From contig LRSR01010044.1 in assembly GCA_001579985.1 (NCBI GenBank), positions 1 through 44,792 on the forward strand: 44,792 nucleotides of DNA. Direction: 5' to 3'. The notes below the pieces were generated by a model, which saw only the letters and a list, made by a program, of their open reading frames with translations, did no database searches and was not told where the DNA came from. Below are positions 19,924 through 31,711 of this stretch, piece by piece (positions within the stretch are counted from its first letter, which is position 1; each line of letters starts with the position of its first letter). The stretch comes from Hypsibius dujardini (Eukaryota > Tardigrada > Eutardigrada > Parachela > Hypsibiidae). Position numbers and translations under genes: made by a program.

Positions 19924-21406
19924 TTAAACTAAAGATTCAAAATCGTCTAATGCTGCTTGATTAATGAAAGCCAATCGATCCCTCGCGTACTTTTTCTCAT
20001 AAATATACACAAAACGAAAGAGCTTCTCAATCGTACTATCATTTTCCTCCGCTTTCACAATGAGGGTTTCTCCCAACAGCTCCAACAGATACTGGAACGG
20101 CCGAATCTTGGCTTTATCGCAACGGTCTGAAACTATTCGGTCAAGATCATCATGATGAGTCACTGGCATTCCTCGTCCAAACTGCTTAATGTCCACGTAC
20201 GCGTCCAGATTGTACATTGAGTCCAAATCTTCCTCCGGCTCGACCCTTCGCACTCCTCTTTCGTCTTCCGCTAAATGGATTGTTTGTGTCTGTCCGTGTC
20301 TCGGTTCGTACTTCTGCCAAAAGTCCCCGAACATCAAGACCAACATCGGGTTGTTGATGCCGAGCAGACCGAGATTGGTCAAGGGCACGTCAATGCGATC
20401 GTTCCCGAAGAGGATCAGATCCCGTGGGATTCCGTCGTAAATCAGCAGCACCAGCAGCTTCACCAGCTCATCTATGTTCCACCCGGTCAATCCGATGGAA
20501 TCGACGTAGTTTCGCAGCTGGAGAATCTCCACCGTTCCGTCGCTGTTTGATGGTTTAGGCTTCTCACCTTGATTGAGCAGCCACATGAAGGTGCTCTTGC
20601 CCGTACCTTTAGGACCGACCAACAGGAGCTTGTCATTCTGCCTGACAGGTAATTGAAGTCCATTCACAAAGTCTACCTAAAAATAAACAAGTCATCACAT
20701 AAATATATATTTACCTGTCCGTAAAAATACTTATGTTTTAGAGGTAGAGTTAGAAATAGGGTTAGAGTTAGTTAGCTCGTTTTCCTAAATTGCTGTAAAA
20801 GTTGATTCTTTTTTGCATACAATTTAATTTGTTAGCTAATTTGCCTTTCCACTGACGTTTCCAAAAAGGCAGACTGCTATTCCGAAATATATTTTATTGG
20901 TATATGCTTCGAATAAAACATGACGTAGAATTAAAGGAAATACTTTGCAAGATCTTTTTCGAGTTCGTAGGGCCTGCTGTACAAAACACGTAGGGCGTGT
21001 AATTCAACTGGAAGTTAAGTTGATATGTTCTCCAAGTTTTATTTTTTCAGCGGTATCCCAGTAAAGAATGCCAATTGTTTACCTGTGCTTGCCGTTTCAG
21101 CCGGATTCGATTGCGTTCAGCTTCGTGTTCCGCGGCGTGCCGATCAGCCTCGGCCTTCCTCGCGGCAGCGGCGGCCATCTCCATTTCCTGGCGTTCTTTT
21201 TCTTCCTGTTGGCGCTTCAAGTAAACTGCCTTTTCCGCCTGAAACTGGGCTTCTCGCTGGAGACGTTCCTGTTCCTGGCTAGCCCGAATGGCGTCCAAGT
21301 GTGCCGCATGTTCCTGCGCTTGTTGCTCTAGCACGAGTCGCTGACGTTCCGCCTCCTTCGCAGCCAGGAGCCGGTTGACAGCTTCGGAAGTAAGAGCCTG
21401 CCCCAT
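19924..21406 (-). CDS. P-loop (GTPase-like) protein with N-terminal coiled coil, copy C
   Basis: Exons 21406-21083 and 20676-19924 (donor CAG|GTAAAC, acceptor TTTTTAG|GTAGAC), about 358 residues. Exon 1 is an almost pure Glu/Gln/Arg/Ala coiled coil and lacks the hydrophobic segment of A and B. The ATG aligns with the one used by B, and a stop lies just upstream in frame. Exon 2 starts about 40 residues later than in A and B, so the linker between coiled coil and P-loop domain is missing or moved. GPKGTGKST, the G2 Thr and D-S-I-G are intact. Sequence in this copy is closest to pseudogene D. The solo LTR begins 92 bases beyond the stop codon. Confidence 0.8.
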
Positions 21407-22207
21407 GTCCTCAAATTGGCTGGATGGAATCGTACATGCTGATCATGCATGAACGGTGATTAATTATGCTGCACTGCAGTTTACCATTGAGAAGGGAGAA
21501 TCATGGATAATGCGAATGTTTGAGTGCGCTACTAAAATATACAGAATATATATCTATATATACCGATGCACTTTTCATAGGTCTTATCGTAACGAGACCA
21601 CCATGACGGCCTCTGATGAGTCCTCAAGGTATCAACAGGTTAAGGTTTATCGCAAGTTCCGCCATAGCGTGCAGGGGGTGCCTTATCGAATTCTGTAACG
21701 ACCTCCGGATTGTGGATATACGCCAATGGAGCTCACAAAGAAGCAACAAAGGTAGGGTTTATTAGGGTCAGTATGCTCAACCCTCAAAATGTCAAGGTCC
21801 TCACCTTTGTTCCTTTATCTGCCCGGGTGGGTGAGCCAGGTTATCAAGGTTCCTTCGTATGAAACACCAACATTTGTGTTTCATCAGTTTCGAAGTGCGT
21901 CATGGGGCTGAAACGGCTCCCGGTGACCGCATAATATTGAAGTGAGGAAGCATGCGTGAGGCATCCAGTCTCGTTTACGGTAAAAGGTCAAATGTCATAT
22001 CGTAACGGGCGACAATTGTCCGATCTAACATTTACAGTACGATGCTTTAAGAAGGCAGAGGGTTGATTTGATCGATCGAAAAGAGGCAATTAGAACGGAT
22101 TGTAAAAGTCGTTGAAATCAGCCAAAAAGGGAATGCCTTATAGACCGTTAATTTGGAAAGTCCATGGCCAGTTCCGAAGATTTACCTCTGCGCACGGATC
22201 GCTCGAA
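21407..22207 (-). repeat. Upstream block of gene C, inverted copy of that of gene B
   Basis: It is homologous to 14255-15139 along its length. The proximal module (21451-21490) with TTATGCTGCACTGCAG is shared by A, B and C. TATA-like sequence lies at 21545-21565. The block ends abruptly at a TCTG-rich microsatellite. Confidence 0.7.
21860..21883. promoter_or_regulatory. Conserved palindrome upstream of gene C
   Basis: Same perfect TGAAACAC/GTGTTTCA inverted repeat as at 14673-14696, with the spacer also conserved. Confidence 0.4.
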
Positions 22208-22270
22208 ATGTTTGTCTGTCTGTCTGTTCGTTTGTCTGCCTGCCTGCCTGTCCGTCTGTTTGTTTGTTTA
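22206..22270 (+). repeat. TCTG/TTTG microsatellite
   Basis: A run of TCTG, TGCC and TTTG tetramers at the end of the C upstream block. Confidence 0.9.
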
Positions 22271-24355
22271 TCTCTAATTTCTGAAAGAACTGGACCAAAA
22301 CGTTTCGTTAATAATTGCTGACTTCTATTATTTTGGTTTTTGCAAGAACTAAAATGTTCAGTAACAAGCTTTTTACTTTTGGTGTTTTTATTTCTGATAA
22401 AAACCAAACTTTAAGTTTAAATAACTGAAGTGGGGAAACTAAACAATAAAATGGAAAAAAGACAACGGTTTTAGTAACAGAAACTCAACTGTAAATTCCA
22501 TCCCCATGGCAAAAATTTAGCTGATAACTCGTCCAACCGTTGTGACTTCCAGATTAATTTTTCCCCGCCAAGCACAAAATGTAAAATCGACCATCCCCTA
22601 GCCCCCACCCCTCGGTCCGCCATTGCAACAGTCTCACCCAGCGTTTTTATAAATCTGGTTCGCAAAGCGCTAACCGGAAAGATTCTGATCGACCACCACG
22701 TATGAAAACCTATTATTTAGGAATGGGAAAAACTGGGTCGTTGAGTCTCTGCCCACTACTGTGTAACTTCTTTCCCGGAGGAGCGATGCCAGTATCCAGA
22801 AAAACTTCGCGGGATTGCGATGCAGCACAAGGTTCAGACAACGATTAAACCATGCTATCCCAAATCAGAAATACTAAGAGGAAAACTGTAAACCGCCACT
22901 TCCCATCACTTTAAAGAAGGACTCGGACGACACGATGCATCACATCCTAGTGAACATGAAATTTTGAATATCAGGGAAAATATATGACCCAACATAATAC
23001 CCTATATTTTCTGCTGTAGGCCATTATAAAATATAGTTCTTTATAAATTTCAATGTACATTGATAAAATTCGTACGTTTTTTTGTAACGTCTTATAAATG
23101 CTTTTAAGTTGTAAGACCGGGCTCTGAAAATTATTACAAATTCTTAGCAGGAAAAGATGACCAGTGGTCAATCGGCTCGGGAACATATTTACCGCAAAAG
23201 CAATCATCAAATTGCTGCCAATGAGTGTTGGTTTTAGGTTTAACTAATAGTAAAAATGATAAGGTACTGACCGTCGATTATTACTGCTTTTTCACGGAGA
23301 ACAATAAAAGCATTATTTAGTAATTTCATGTCAAAGAAACACGTTTTTCGCCAACTTTTATGTGAATATTATCACAGGCCAGGCGAAGGCGTGTTGGTGC
23401 AGTACCTTGCTCGTGTTCTTCAGAATACTTAAGAGTTTGAATCTATCACGATGTTCTGACAAGGGGTCGGAACGAAGCGCTCACGCCGACCAACCTGACA
23501 TTTTTTTAAATTAGCATATATATTATGTAAATTTAAAAAAACATTCATCTGCCATCATCAGTGGCGCGCCGAGCTTTGGTTTGAGGGGGGTGTTTTTTAT
23601 TGTATCCGAAATATTTCCGATAGAACGTAAGGGGGGCGTATTGCATGACAATTCTCAATCATAGTCTTTTTCTCTAATGGGGGACCCTTGGGGCACTTTT
23701 TTGACTTTCGAGGGGGGTTGTAGATCAACGAATCACCCCCCCTCGGCGCGCCACTGGCCATCATGTAAATTAACACGTGAGCAGACGTCTAAGAATTTTA
23801 GAATTACATTAGAAATAATTTAAAATAGACATCCTATTTTGGCCTAGTTTCTTTTTTACTATTTAAATTGATGAAAACAACACAAATTTCTAGAAAAAAT
23901 AAGTCAAGCTACATAATGTAACTAATCAATCGAACGTCAGGGAATGAAGCTCGTACAAGAAGCGCAATCAAGCGTATCATTATAACAATAAGCTCCACCG
24001 GGATATTGAAATGATCGATTGATTCATGTATTGGCTAAAAAGACTGAACCCGTGAAAAACGAACGGGTTATGTTCGAACTGAGTGAGCGCTGCGTCATAT
24101 CATACCGAACGAATTGCAAATTACTGGAACGGCTTGTGGTATCCACCGAGCGCAATAAAGGGTTTGCGTTCTTCTTATCTATAAATCGAACAGAGTATCT
24201 TACGCCCTGAACGTGCTGAGTCATTTTTGGAGCGATGTTCATTTAATAAGCTTTATTTGTTCGCTCTTAAAAAGAACATTTCAAATAAAATATTTCATTT
24301 CCCAATTCTTATTTCTCGCCCCTTGACCCCATCCCACCACGCGTATTACCTCATC
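22271..24355. other. Intergenic sequence before DHX36
   Basis: No gene is recognised. It holds the hAT-type MITE at 23559-23756. The last few hundred bases are presumably the DHX36 promoter and 5' UTR. No clear TATA box stands out. Confidence 0.5.
23559..23756. mobile_element. 198-bp hAT-type MITE
   Basis: Terminal inverted repeats CAGTGGCGCGCCGAG are flanked by a perfect 8-bp target duplication, GCCATCAT (23551-23558 and 23757-23764). An 8-bp duplication and CAGTGGCG ends are typical of hAT elements. A second copy is at 43619-43820. Confidence 0.92.
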
Positions 24356-26419
24356 ATGAGTCAAAAAAAGGTCGCCGACGACTGGGAAGACGAGACCAGC
24401 TCCGATTCCGATGACGACGAAGGTAAAAAGTGGAAGTATTTCAAAGTTGAGAAAATTACCATTAAAATTGGTTCTTCATCGTTCCCGCATCAGACGAGCT
24501 CTCCGACTCAGACGACGACGCGTTGGATGAAATGATGCGGAACGTGAACGTCGGTGGCGGTCGCGATTTTAACGTCTTCCAACAGGGCGGCCACGGAAAA
24601 GGCCAGGGAGCCGCGCACAACGGGAAGACTCCGCAACCGCCGAAGCACCTCAAGGGCGCGAAGCTCGGCGAATGGTGGCGAAACTACGGGAAGGCCAAAG
24701 CACGCGAGAATAAGGATGGGTTGGATAGTAAGGAGCGACGGCGGTTGAAACTGGAGAAGAGGGAGGCGAAGAAAGATCCCAAACTGGTAAGGATTCAACG
24801 ACAATCTGTAAGCTTGTGCTTAACGGTTGATTGATCGATTGAAGGGTTTAATTTGGTTTAGTTTTGGCCTGTGGTTGATTGATCGATCGGCTTGTTCGTA
24901 ACGGTTGATTGATCGATTGAAGGGTTTAATTGATTTGCTTGCAGTTACAGTTGATTGATCGATTGAAGGGTTTAATTGACTTGCTTGCAGTTACGGTTGA
25001 TTGATCGATTGAAGGGTTTAGTTGATTTGCTTGCAGTTACGGTTGATTGATCGATTGAAAGGTTTGGTTGACTTGCTTGCATTTACGGTTGATTGATCGA
25101 TTGAAGGGTTTAATTGATTTGCTTGCAGTCACGGTTGATTGATCTATTGTGACGATCGTTTTATCTAATGGTTTTTTGATTTGTAAAATTGAAGGTTTTT
25201 GAAATTCAAATCCTCATTTTGAATTTGTGCCTTTCTCTGCATTTGGATTTATTTGCCGTGTTATTTTCTGTTATATTTGCCGTTGTTTAATTGACATGCC
25301 TCATTGTGTTGAATAAATTCTCTACCTGATATTTTTACATTTAGATTACGCAATTTTGTGTCTGACTGAATGGGTTGTTTGATTGGGTTGTTTGTCAGCG
25401 TCATGGGGTTTATTCTCTATCAGTATTTATTCGCGCCTTGGTGGATTCGGATTTACGTAACTTGTTTTGCTTAATCTAATTTTTTATTTGATTTGAATTT
25501 AATTTAAATTTAATTAATTTTTAATTTAATTTAATTAATTTTTAATTTAATTTAAATTTTATGACTTCATTTTTATTTATTTTTTAATTTGATTTACAAT
25601 AATGACTTCAGTTTAATTTCTTTTAAATTAAATGGCTTCAATTTAATTCATTTTTGAATTTGATTTAAATTAAATGACCTCATTTTTAATTTATTTTTTG
25701 ATTAAAATTTAATGACTACAATTTAATTTCGGAATTGATTTGTTTTAAGTTCAATAATTTTGGTTTGACCTGGAGACTGTTCTTGCGATAATTGATTTTT
25801 TTGTTTTGATTTTAAATAAAACTAATGATTTATTCGGAATCGGCTATTCGTGTCTTTATATACATTTTTTTTGAAATAATAATGAAATAATATATTTTGA
25901 TGAAAGAATTTATCTCCTTCATCTCCCTTTCGTTTCCGTTTTGTTCGCTTACTTGATTGGTTAGTTGTGTTACTGTTTTCAGCTGCCGTCACTGTATCTC
26001 AATCAGCTGCAGAGCAAACAAATCGACGAGGCCGTCGCAAACTACCGGCAGTATCTGCAGGAGAAAAAGTCCGCGAAAGTCAGTAAGTCCATATTGCCTT
26101 CTCCGACTGTGATGGCCGCGGCCGTGGCGATCCCGGCGACCGTTGACGCTGACGACGCCGAGTCCGCCGGCTTGGGAGAGGATGAGTACGAGGAGTGGCA
26201 GGACTATCAGTGTGCGGCATCGCAGACTACCGCCCCGGCACCGGTCGTGGTTGATCCGACTGCCTATGTGAGGGAAGAGTCCAAGAATATGGCCTTCATG
26301 GCCGAACTGGCGGACAAACAGTCGGATCCGGCGTACTTGGAGATGATGAAACTGCGGCGAAGACTACCGGCTTGGCAGGCTAGAAAGGTTAGTGTTGGTC
26401 TTCAGATACCAGGCTCAGG

Positions 26420-26461
<42 letters not shown>

Positions 26462-27070
26462 GGCAGACAGGCAGACCGACCGACCGACCGACCGACAGAC
26501 AGACAGACAGACAGACAGGCAGGCAGACAGACACACAGACACACAGACAGACAGACACACAGACAGACAGACACACAGACACACAGACATTGACAGATTT
26601 AAAGTTCTTGGTGCTCAGTTTTTTCTTTTTGCAGGAACTCTTGAAGACTATTCGAGAGAACCAAGTTACGGTGGTCAGTGGAGAAACCGGATGCGGGAAA
26701 ACGACACAAGTGAGAGACAATTTTTTTTATAACAGCGACATATTAAGATTTTTATATTCGTGTATTCTCTGCTGATCTTCTGCTCCTACAGCTACCGCAA
26801 TTTATTCTGGACAGCTTTATGGAAGAGGGTAACGGCGTTAACTGCCGCATTGTCTGCACCCAGCCTCGTCGAATCAGTGCCATATCGGTAGTTGGATATT
26901 ATAACACAATGAGAAGCGACTGAATTGGCTGATTAATTTTAGTTGTTTGTACTTTAAGGTCGCTGAGCGTATTGCGAAAGAACGTGCCGAACGGCTGGGC
27001 AAATCTGTCGGCTACCAAATTCGCTTAGAAAAGTAAGTGTCTGTCTTTGAATTGTATGCTTATCTGTCTA

Positions 27071-27124
<54 letters not shown>

Positions 27125-28023
27125 CATCCTTTATGTCATTTCATCTTCCACAGAGCACTTCCCCGTACGGAGGCCTCCATCCTCTTCTGCACCACCGGCA
27201 TTCTTCTGCAGTGGCTTAGCGGCAACCGTCTCCTTAACGGCATCTCCCACATAATCGTCGATGAGATCCACGAGCAGGACATCCTCTCCGACTTTCTGCT
27301 GATCATTCTCAAAGACCTCCGCACCCAACGACCCGATCTCCGCATAATCCTCATGTCCGCCACGATTAACGCGGAGAAGTTCTGCGCGTATTTCGACGGC
27401 TGTCCCCTCATCAACATACCCGGCTTCACACACCCGGTGGAGGTGCTCTTCCTGGAAGACATCCTGGCGCGGACCAACTACTCCCCCGCGGACAAGCAGG
27501 TGGTCCGGCGGAAGCTGCAAAGGAATAACGACCCCGAATGGGAGCGCTTTATGGTGCGGATTCGGAGTAAATACTCGAAGAAGACGCTGGAGACCTTGGA
27601 GGAATTTGATGAAGGGGTCAGTGAAATTTTTTTTTCTCGCTGAACTTCCTAGAACTTTCTAAGTTAAATTGTTATGCTAAGAACACTGTATGAAATTGTA
27701 ATTTAAGAAATTAATTGATTTTCGTGCAGGTTATCGATTTCAACCTGATTATGCTGCTGATTCGTCACATCGTGAAAACGACTCCGGAGCAGGAAGCCAT
27801 TCTCATTTTCCTTCCCGGTTGGGATGACATCAAGAAGCTGAACACATTGGCGGAGAGTACGTTCGGTGGTGGGAGGCCTTCACGGTTCCTCATTATACCG
27901 TTGCATTCGATGATGCCAACGATGAATCAGCGGCAGGTCTTTGAACGGCCGGATAAGCAGCGGAAAATTGTTATCGCGACTTCCATCGCTGAGACGAGGT
28001 GTGTTCGTGCAGTCAGCCAGCTA

Positions 28024-28090
<67 letters not shown>

Positions 28091-28662
28091 AGTCAGTCTG
28101 TCTGTCTGTCTCTTTGTCTCTTTGTCTGTCTGCTTATCTGTCTGTTTGTCTGTCTGTCTTGAGTGGTTTGTCTGTCGCTAATTTGTCGTTTTTCCATTCC
28201 AGTATCACCATCGACGATGTCGTGCACGTGATCGACACAGGCAAGATCAAGATGAAAGACTTTGACGTGGAGCGGAATTTGAGCACGCTTACGGCCCAGT
28301 GGGTGTCCGTATCCAATGCCAAGCAGCGCAAAGGACGCGCCGGACGGGTGAAAAGCGGCGTTTGCTACCATCTCTTCACCTCGTATCAGTACAACAAACT
28401 GGAGCAATTCCCACTGCCGGAAATGAAACGGACTCGGCTGGATGAGTTATGCCTCCAGTTGAAGGTCCGTGTTTCGTTCGCTTCCCTTTGCTCGTGGCTG
28501 AAGACTGTAAACTGGGAATTTTATTGAAACTTGCTTTTATGCATTGGAACAGATGCTGAATTTGGGCATGGTGGAACCGTTCGTGCAGAAAGCGATGGAA
28601 CCGCCGAAACGGGAGGCCGTGGTTCAGGCAGTGGAGTTGCTGACCTTGATTGTAAGTGGACA

Positions 28663-28716
<54 letters not shown>

Positions 28717-29546
28717 CAAGCTAGCTAGCTGAGTAACAAGTCCATGGTTTCTATGTCTCATACCTTTCCCCCGATTTCTTTTAGGGAGCCCTCGACGACA
28801 ATGAAGCCTTAACCCCTTTAGGACATCTTCTGGCGCAGACGCCGGTACCACCCCAACTCGGCAAGATGCTTTTCCTCGGCTGTATCTTCGGCTGTCTCGA
28901 TCCGATCCTCAACATCACCGCAGTACTCAGCTTCCGCGACCCTTTTTGTACCCCGTTGGGAAAGGAGGAGGAGGCTCGCAGGACCAGGAATAATTTTGGA
29001 CGTGACTCCAGCGGACGCGATACTAAAAGCGACCACCTATTATTGGACAACGCCGTTTCGGTACGCCCCACTCTTTTCCCACCGTTTATCTTTTAGTTTA
29101 GTCATGGTTTTTGTGTGGAACCTATTTTTGTCTGCAGGACTTTATCGATTCTGTCGTGAAGCACAAGGTCAACATCAACGACTACTGCTGGCAAAATTTT
29201 ATGTTCCCCTCCACTTGTCTAGTAAGCTCACACCTTGTTGCACCCGTGTCTGACAAGTACTTATTTCCCTAATGATGCTTTATTTTTGCAGCAAATTTTG
29301 AAAATGAAGAAGCAGTTTGCCCACATTCTCTACTCCACGGGCTTCATCCAGAATGTGGACTATGATCCCTCCGCTAACAAGAACAGAGGTAATTCCTTTT
29401 CCTGGGCTGAGTAGACCGACAAATAGGCCGGCATTTAAAAAGCTAATCATATAAGCAGTCAGACAGGTAGTCAGGCAAGCAATCAGTCAGTCGAACAGAC
29501 GAACATGCAGGCAGGCAGACAGAGACAGATGGGCAGAAAGACAGAA

Positions 29547-29583
<37 letters not shown>

Positions 29584-30130
29584 GGCACATGGGCAGATAG
29601 ATAGACAGACGGACAAATCGACGGATAGACAATCAGACAAGCAGATTAACTTACAGGTATCATGACCTGAGAAATTTGTTGCTGGTTTTTCAAGATCTTT
29701 TTTCCCCCGAATAGATGAGCCGGAAATTATTCGTGCAGTGTTGTGCGCCGGCTTGTATCCCAACCTGGGAACGATGAAACGGGCGAAGAACAAGAACCAA
29801 GCGTATGTTAAATTCTTTATCTTGTGACGTCAACCTGCACTGTAACCTTTTTTAAATTGCCGTTCCAGACCGCCGGTTGAGACGTCGAATGAGGAAAAGA
29901 CCTGTGTGCATCCTAAGAGCATTTTCGGCCGACATTGCCAAGAGGAGGGCATTGTTGCCTTCTTCAGTCAAATCCGCACCAGTCAGATTTTCATCCACGA
30001 TGTGACGCTGATGTCGTCGAATTTGCCTGTGGTTCTGTTTTGCAAAAGGACCTCGATGTCCAAGGTATTACATATCTGCCTATCTGTCTGCCTATCTGTC
30101 TGCCTATCTGTCTGTCTGTCTGTCTGTCTG

Positions 30131-30168
<38 letters not shown>

Positions 30169-30181
30169 GTCTGTCTGTTTC

Positions 30182-30217
<36 letters not shown>

Positions 30218-30512
30218 CCTATCGATTTTGCCGGATATTTGTGCCTTATTTTTATCGAATAAACTCTTGTGTCTGCAGAAAAGTGCCACGAATGTCGTGT
30301 CTGTGGACGGTTGGCTGGAACTCCGCACCGTCGGTACCGGCACCTACCAGCAGCTAGAGAAACTTCGTCAGACCATGTCCTCCCTCCTCTTAGAGATCTA
30401 CCAGGACAAGCTGTTCAACCTGCCCGATCACTCTCGACGAGAACTGCCGCCCTGCATTGTCGCTCTAATCAGGCTGGCGGAAGACCTTTTCCGATTCCGT
30501 TCTACTGCCTGA
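24356..30512 (+). CDS. DHX36: DEAH-box RNA/DNA helicase DHX36 (RHAU)
   Basis: Sixteen exons: 24356-24422, 24494-24786, 25983-26387, 26635-26709, 26792-26887, 26959-27032, 27154-27616, 27730-27998, 28203-28464, 28553-28651, 28785-29060, 29138-29221, 29292-29388, 29715-29802, 29869-30064, 30279-30512. All junctions are GT-AG and keep frame, giving about 1025 residues, close to the vertebrate length. An acidic, Gly-rich N-terminus leads to the RHAU-specific motif (PPKHLKG..LGEWW, residues about 71-85), which in DHX36 recognises G-quadruplexes. Then come motif I (GETGCGKTT, exon 4), Ia (TQPRR, exon 5), II (DEIH) and III (SAT) in exon 7, V (TSIAETSITIDD, across exons 8 and 9) and VI (QRKGRAGR, exon 9), then the winged-helix, ratchet and OB-fold regions. 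It unwinds quadruplex RNA and DNA using ATP. Motif II is followed by Gln (DEIHEQ) where Arg is usual. Exon 3 holds a variable Ala-rich linker. Confidence 0.95.
24826..25150 (+). repeat. Minisatellite in DHX36 intron 2
   Basis: About seven copies of a roughly 46-55 bp unit built on GGTTGATTGATCGATTGAAG. Most units also carry TTGCTTGCAG, which resembles a 3' splice site. Confidence 0.9.
26404..26590 (+). repeat. (CAGA)n tract in DHX36 intron 3
   Basis: Long array of CAGA with CAGG, CCGA and CACA variants between exons 3 and 4. Confidence 0.95.
27057..27124 (+). repeat. (TCTG)n tract in DHX36 intron 6
   Basis: About 16 TCTG units ending roughly 30 bases before the exon 7 acceptor, so it may double as the pyrimidine tract. 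Confidence 0.95.
28023..28162 (+). repeat. (TCTG)n tract in DHX36 intron 8
   Basis: TCTG array with TTTG and CAGT variants between exons 8 and 9. Confidence 0.95.
28662..28722 (+). repeat. (GGCA)n tract in DHX36 intron 10
   Basis: About 13 units of GGCA starting about 10 bases after the donor. Confidence 0.95.
29455..29640 (+). repeat. (CAGA)n tract in DHX36 intron 13
   Basis: CAGA/CAGG array with GATA-like variants between exons 13 and 14. Confidence 0.95.
30070..30222 (+). repeat. (TCTG)n tract in DHX36 intron 15
   Basis: TCTG array with TATC and TTTG variants between exons 15 and 16. Confidence 0.95.
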
Positions 30513-30656
30513 ATGTATCTGCGCCGTCGTTTCCTCGTGCGATACCGTTTTAAGAAGCTCTTATCCGACATGTGTCTTATGTCACTCACTCGTGTGAACT
30601 CGCCCTACTGTGAAGAGATCATTTTATTTCTGTGTGAATGGCATTTGTTTTTGGTG

Positions 30657-31144
30657 CACACATGACCACAATTTTGGGTGGCAGATTTTAAGCCAAAAAG
30701 GGTGGTCTGAGTTCGAGCCGAATTAAGTCATCGCGCACGCGCTCTTGACCACAACTGACCATCCAGCCTTTACTTGATTGATTGGTCGATTGATTGATCG
30801 ATTGATAGATCGATTGATTGATCGGTTGATAGATTGATTGATTGATCGGTTGATAGATTGATTGATTGATCGATTAATTGATCGATTGATTGATTGATCG
30901 GTTGATTGATTGATTGATTGATCGAATAATTGATCGATTGATTGATTGATCGATAGATTGATTGATTGAATTTGCTTTTTTTGGCGAAATTTAAAGCAGC
31001 TTGCTCTATCTAATTTTTCCGCTTGGCCGAACATTAAGTCAGAGATTAAATAGAGAGCGGTGGCAAGCTCTAGCCAAGAGTGGCTCAAACTCAGACCACC
31101 CTGATGGCTCGAACTCTGCCATCCAAAATTGTGGCCATGTGTGT
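30657..31144. mobile_element. Foldback element with GATT-repeat core
   Basis: Arms of about 60 bp (near 30657-30715 and 31075-31144) are inverted copies sharing ACCACAATTTTGG and GGGTGGTCTGAGTT. The core (about 30770-30970) is a GATTGATC-type simple repeat. It lies just 3' of DHX36 and may overlap its 3' UTR. No target duplication is evident. Confidence 0.65.
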
Positions 31145-31332
31145 ATCTAAGGTGAATGTCCTTCGTCTGTTTCAGTTTGTCCGAAACGGTCGATTTTTAT
31201 CGTACTTCCTGCAAGTGATTTTTGTGTGCGAGTAGAATTAATATAATTGATTGAAAAAAGCTGCCAGTTTTCTATGTGAAACCCCGAACCAGTCGAGCTT
31301 TCATAAATTCATAACAAATTCCAACCGAAAAA

Positions 31333-31650
31333 ATGGCTCCGTTCCTTGTCTACTCGTCTTCCCAAATAACACAGTCCGGTTCTTGCACAGCCATCGGTGG
31401 TGGCTGCGTTATGAGCACCACTTCCGTTACGGCTGCTGGAGCTGCTGTTGTGGCTGCAACCACATTTACGGCCGCTTTTGTCCTCTTCACGCTCAAAATG
31501 GTCCCCGGTTTCGCCTCGGTTTTGGTGGCCGCTGGAACCGCTGGAACCGCTGGAACCGCTGGAACCGCGGGAACCGCGGGAGCTTGCCCGGCGGTCAGTT
31601 TGACCACGTGGCCTTCCAAGGGAGCTCCGCCCACGGCGTCGGAAGGCTGA
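31333..31650 (+). CDS. Short ORF of uncertain strand (low-complexity Ala/Thr/Gly)
   Basis: Plus strand: ATG at 31333 in a good context (AAAAATGGC) opens a 105-residue Ala/Thr/Gly/Val-rich ORF with a GTA tripeptide repeat. Minus strand: the frame from about 31711 to the stop at 31350 is also open. It reads as a Pro/Val/Ala repeat protein ending in acidic residues, lacks an ATG, and is preceded by an AG that could be an acceptor. The shared cause is a 9-bp repeat (GGAACCGCT, about 31532-31585). Codon choice does not settle the strand. At most one of the two is likely to be a gene. The minus version could be a last exon. Confidence 0.3.
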   Translation: MAPFLVYSSSQITQSGSCTAIGGGCVMSTTSVTAAGAAVVAATTFTAAFVLFTLKMVPGFASVLVAAGTAGTAGTAGTAGTAGACPAVSLTTWPSKGAPPTASEG

Positions 31651-31711
31651 CGAATAATGGTGGGCTGAATTGTGGTGGCCAGTCCGTCCCCAAAATCGGT
31701 CAAGCCTTTTC

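Noticed and set aside
24826-25150. Regularly spaced repeats resembling a CRISPR array
   Set aside because: The units are contiguous minisatellite repeats without unique spacers, inside an intron of an animal gene.
26389-26590. Long ORFs of Ser-Val-Cys-Leu or Gln-Thr-Asp-Arg repeats in the DHX36 introns
   Set aside because: They are translations of tetranucleotide microsatellites, open in several frames on both strands, and lie between well-defined exons.
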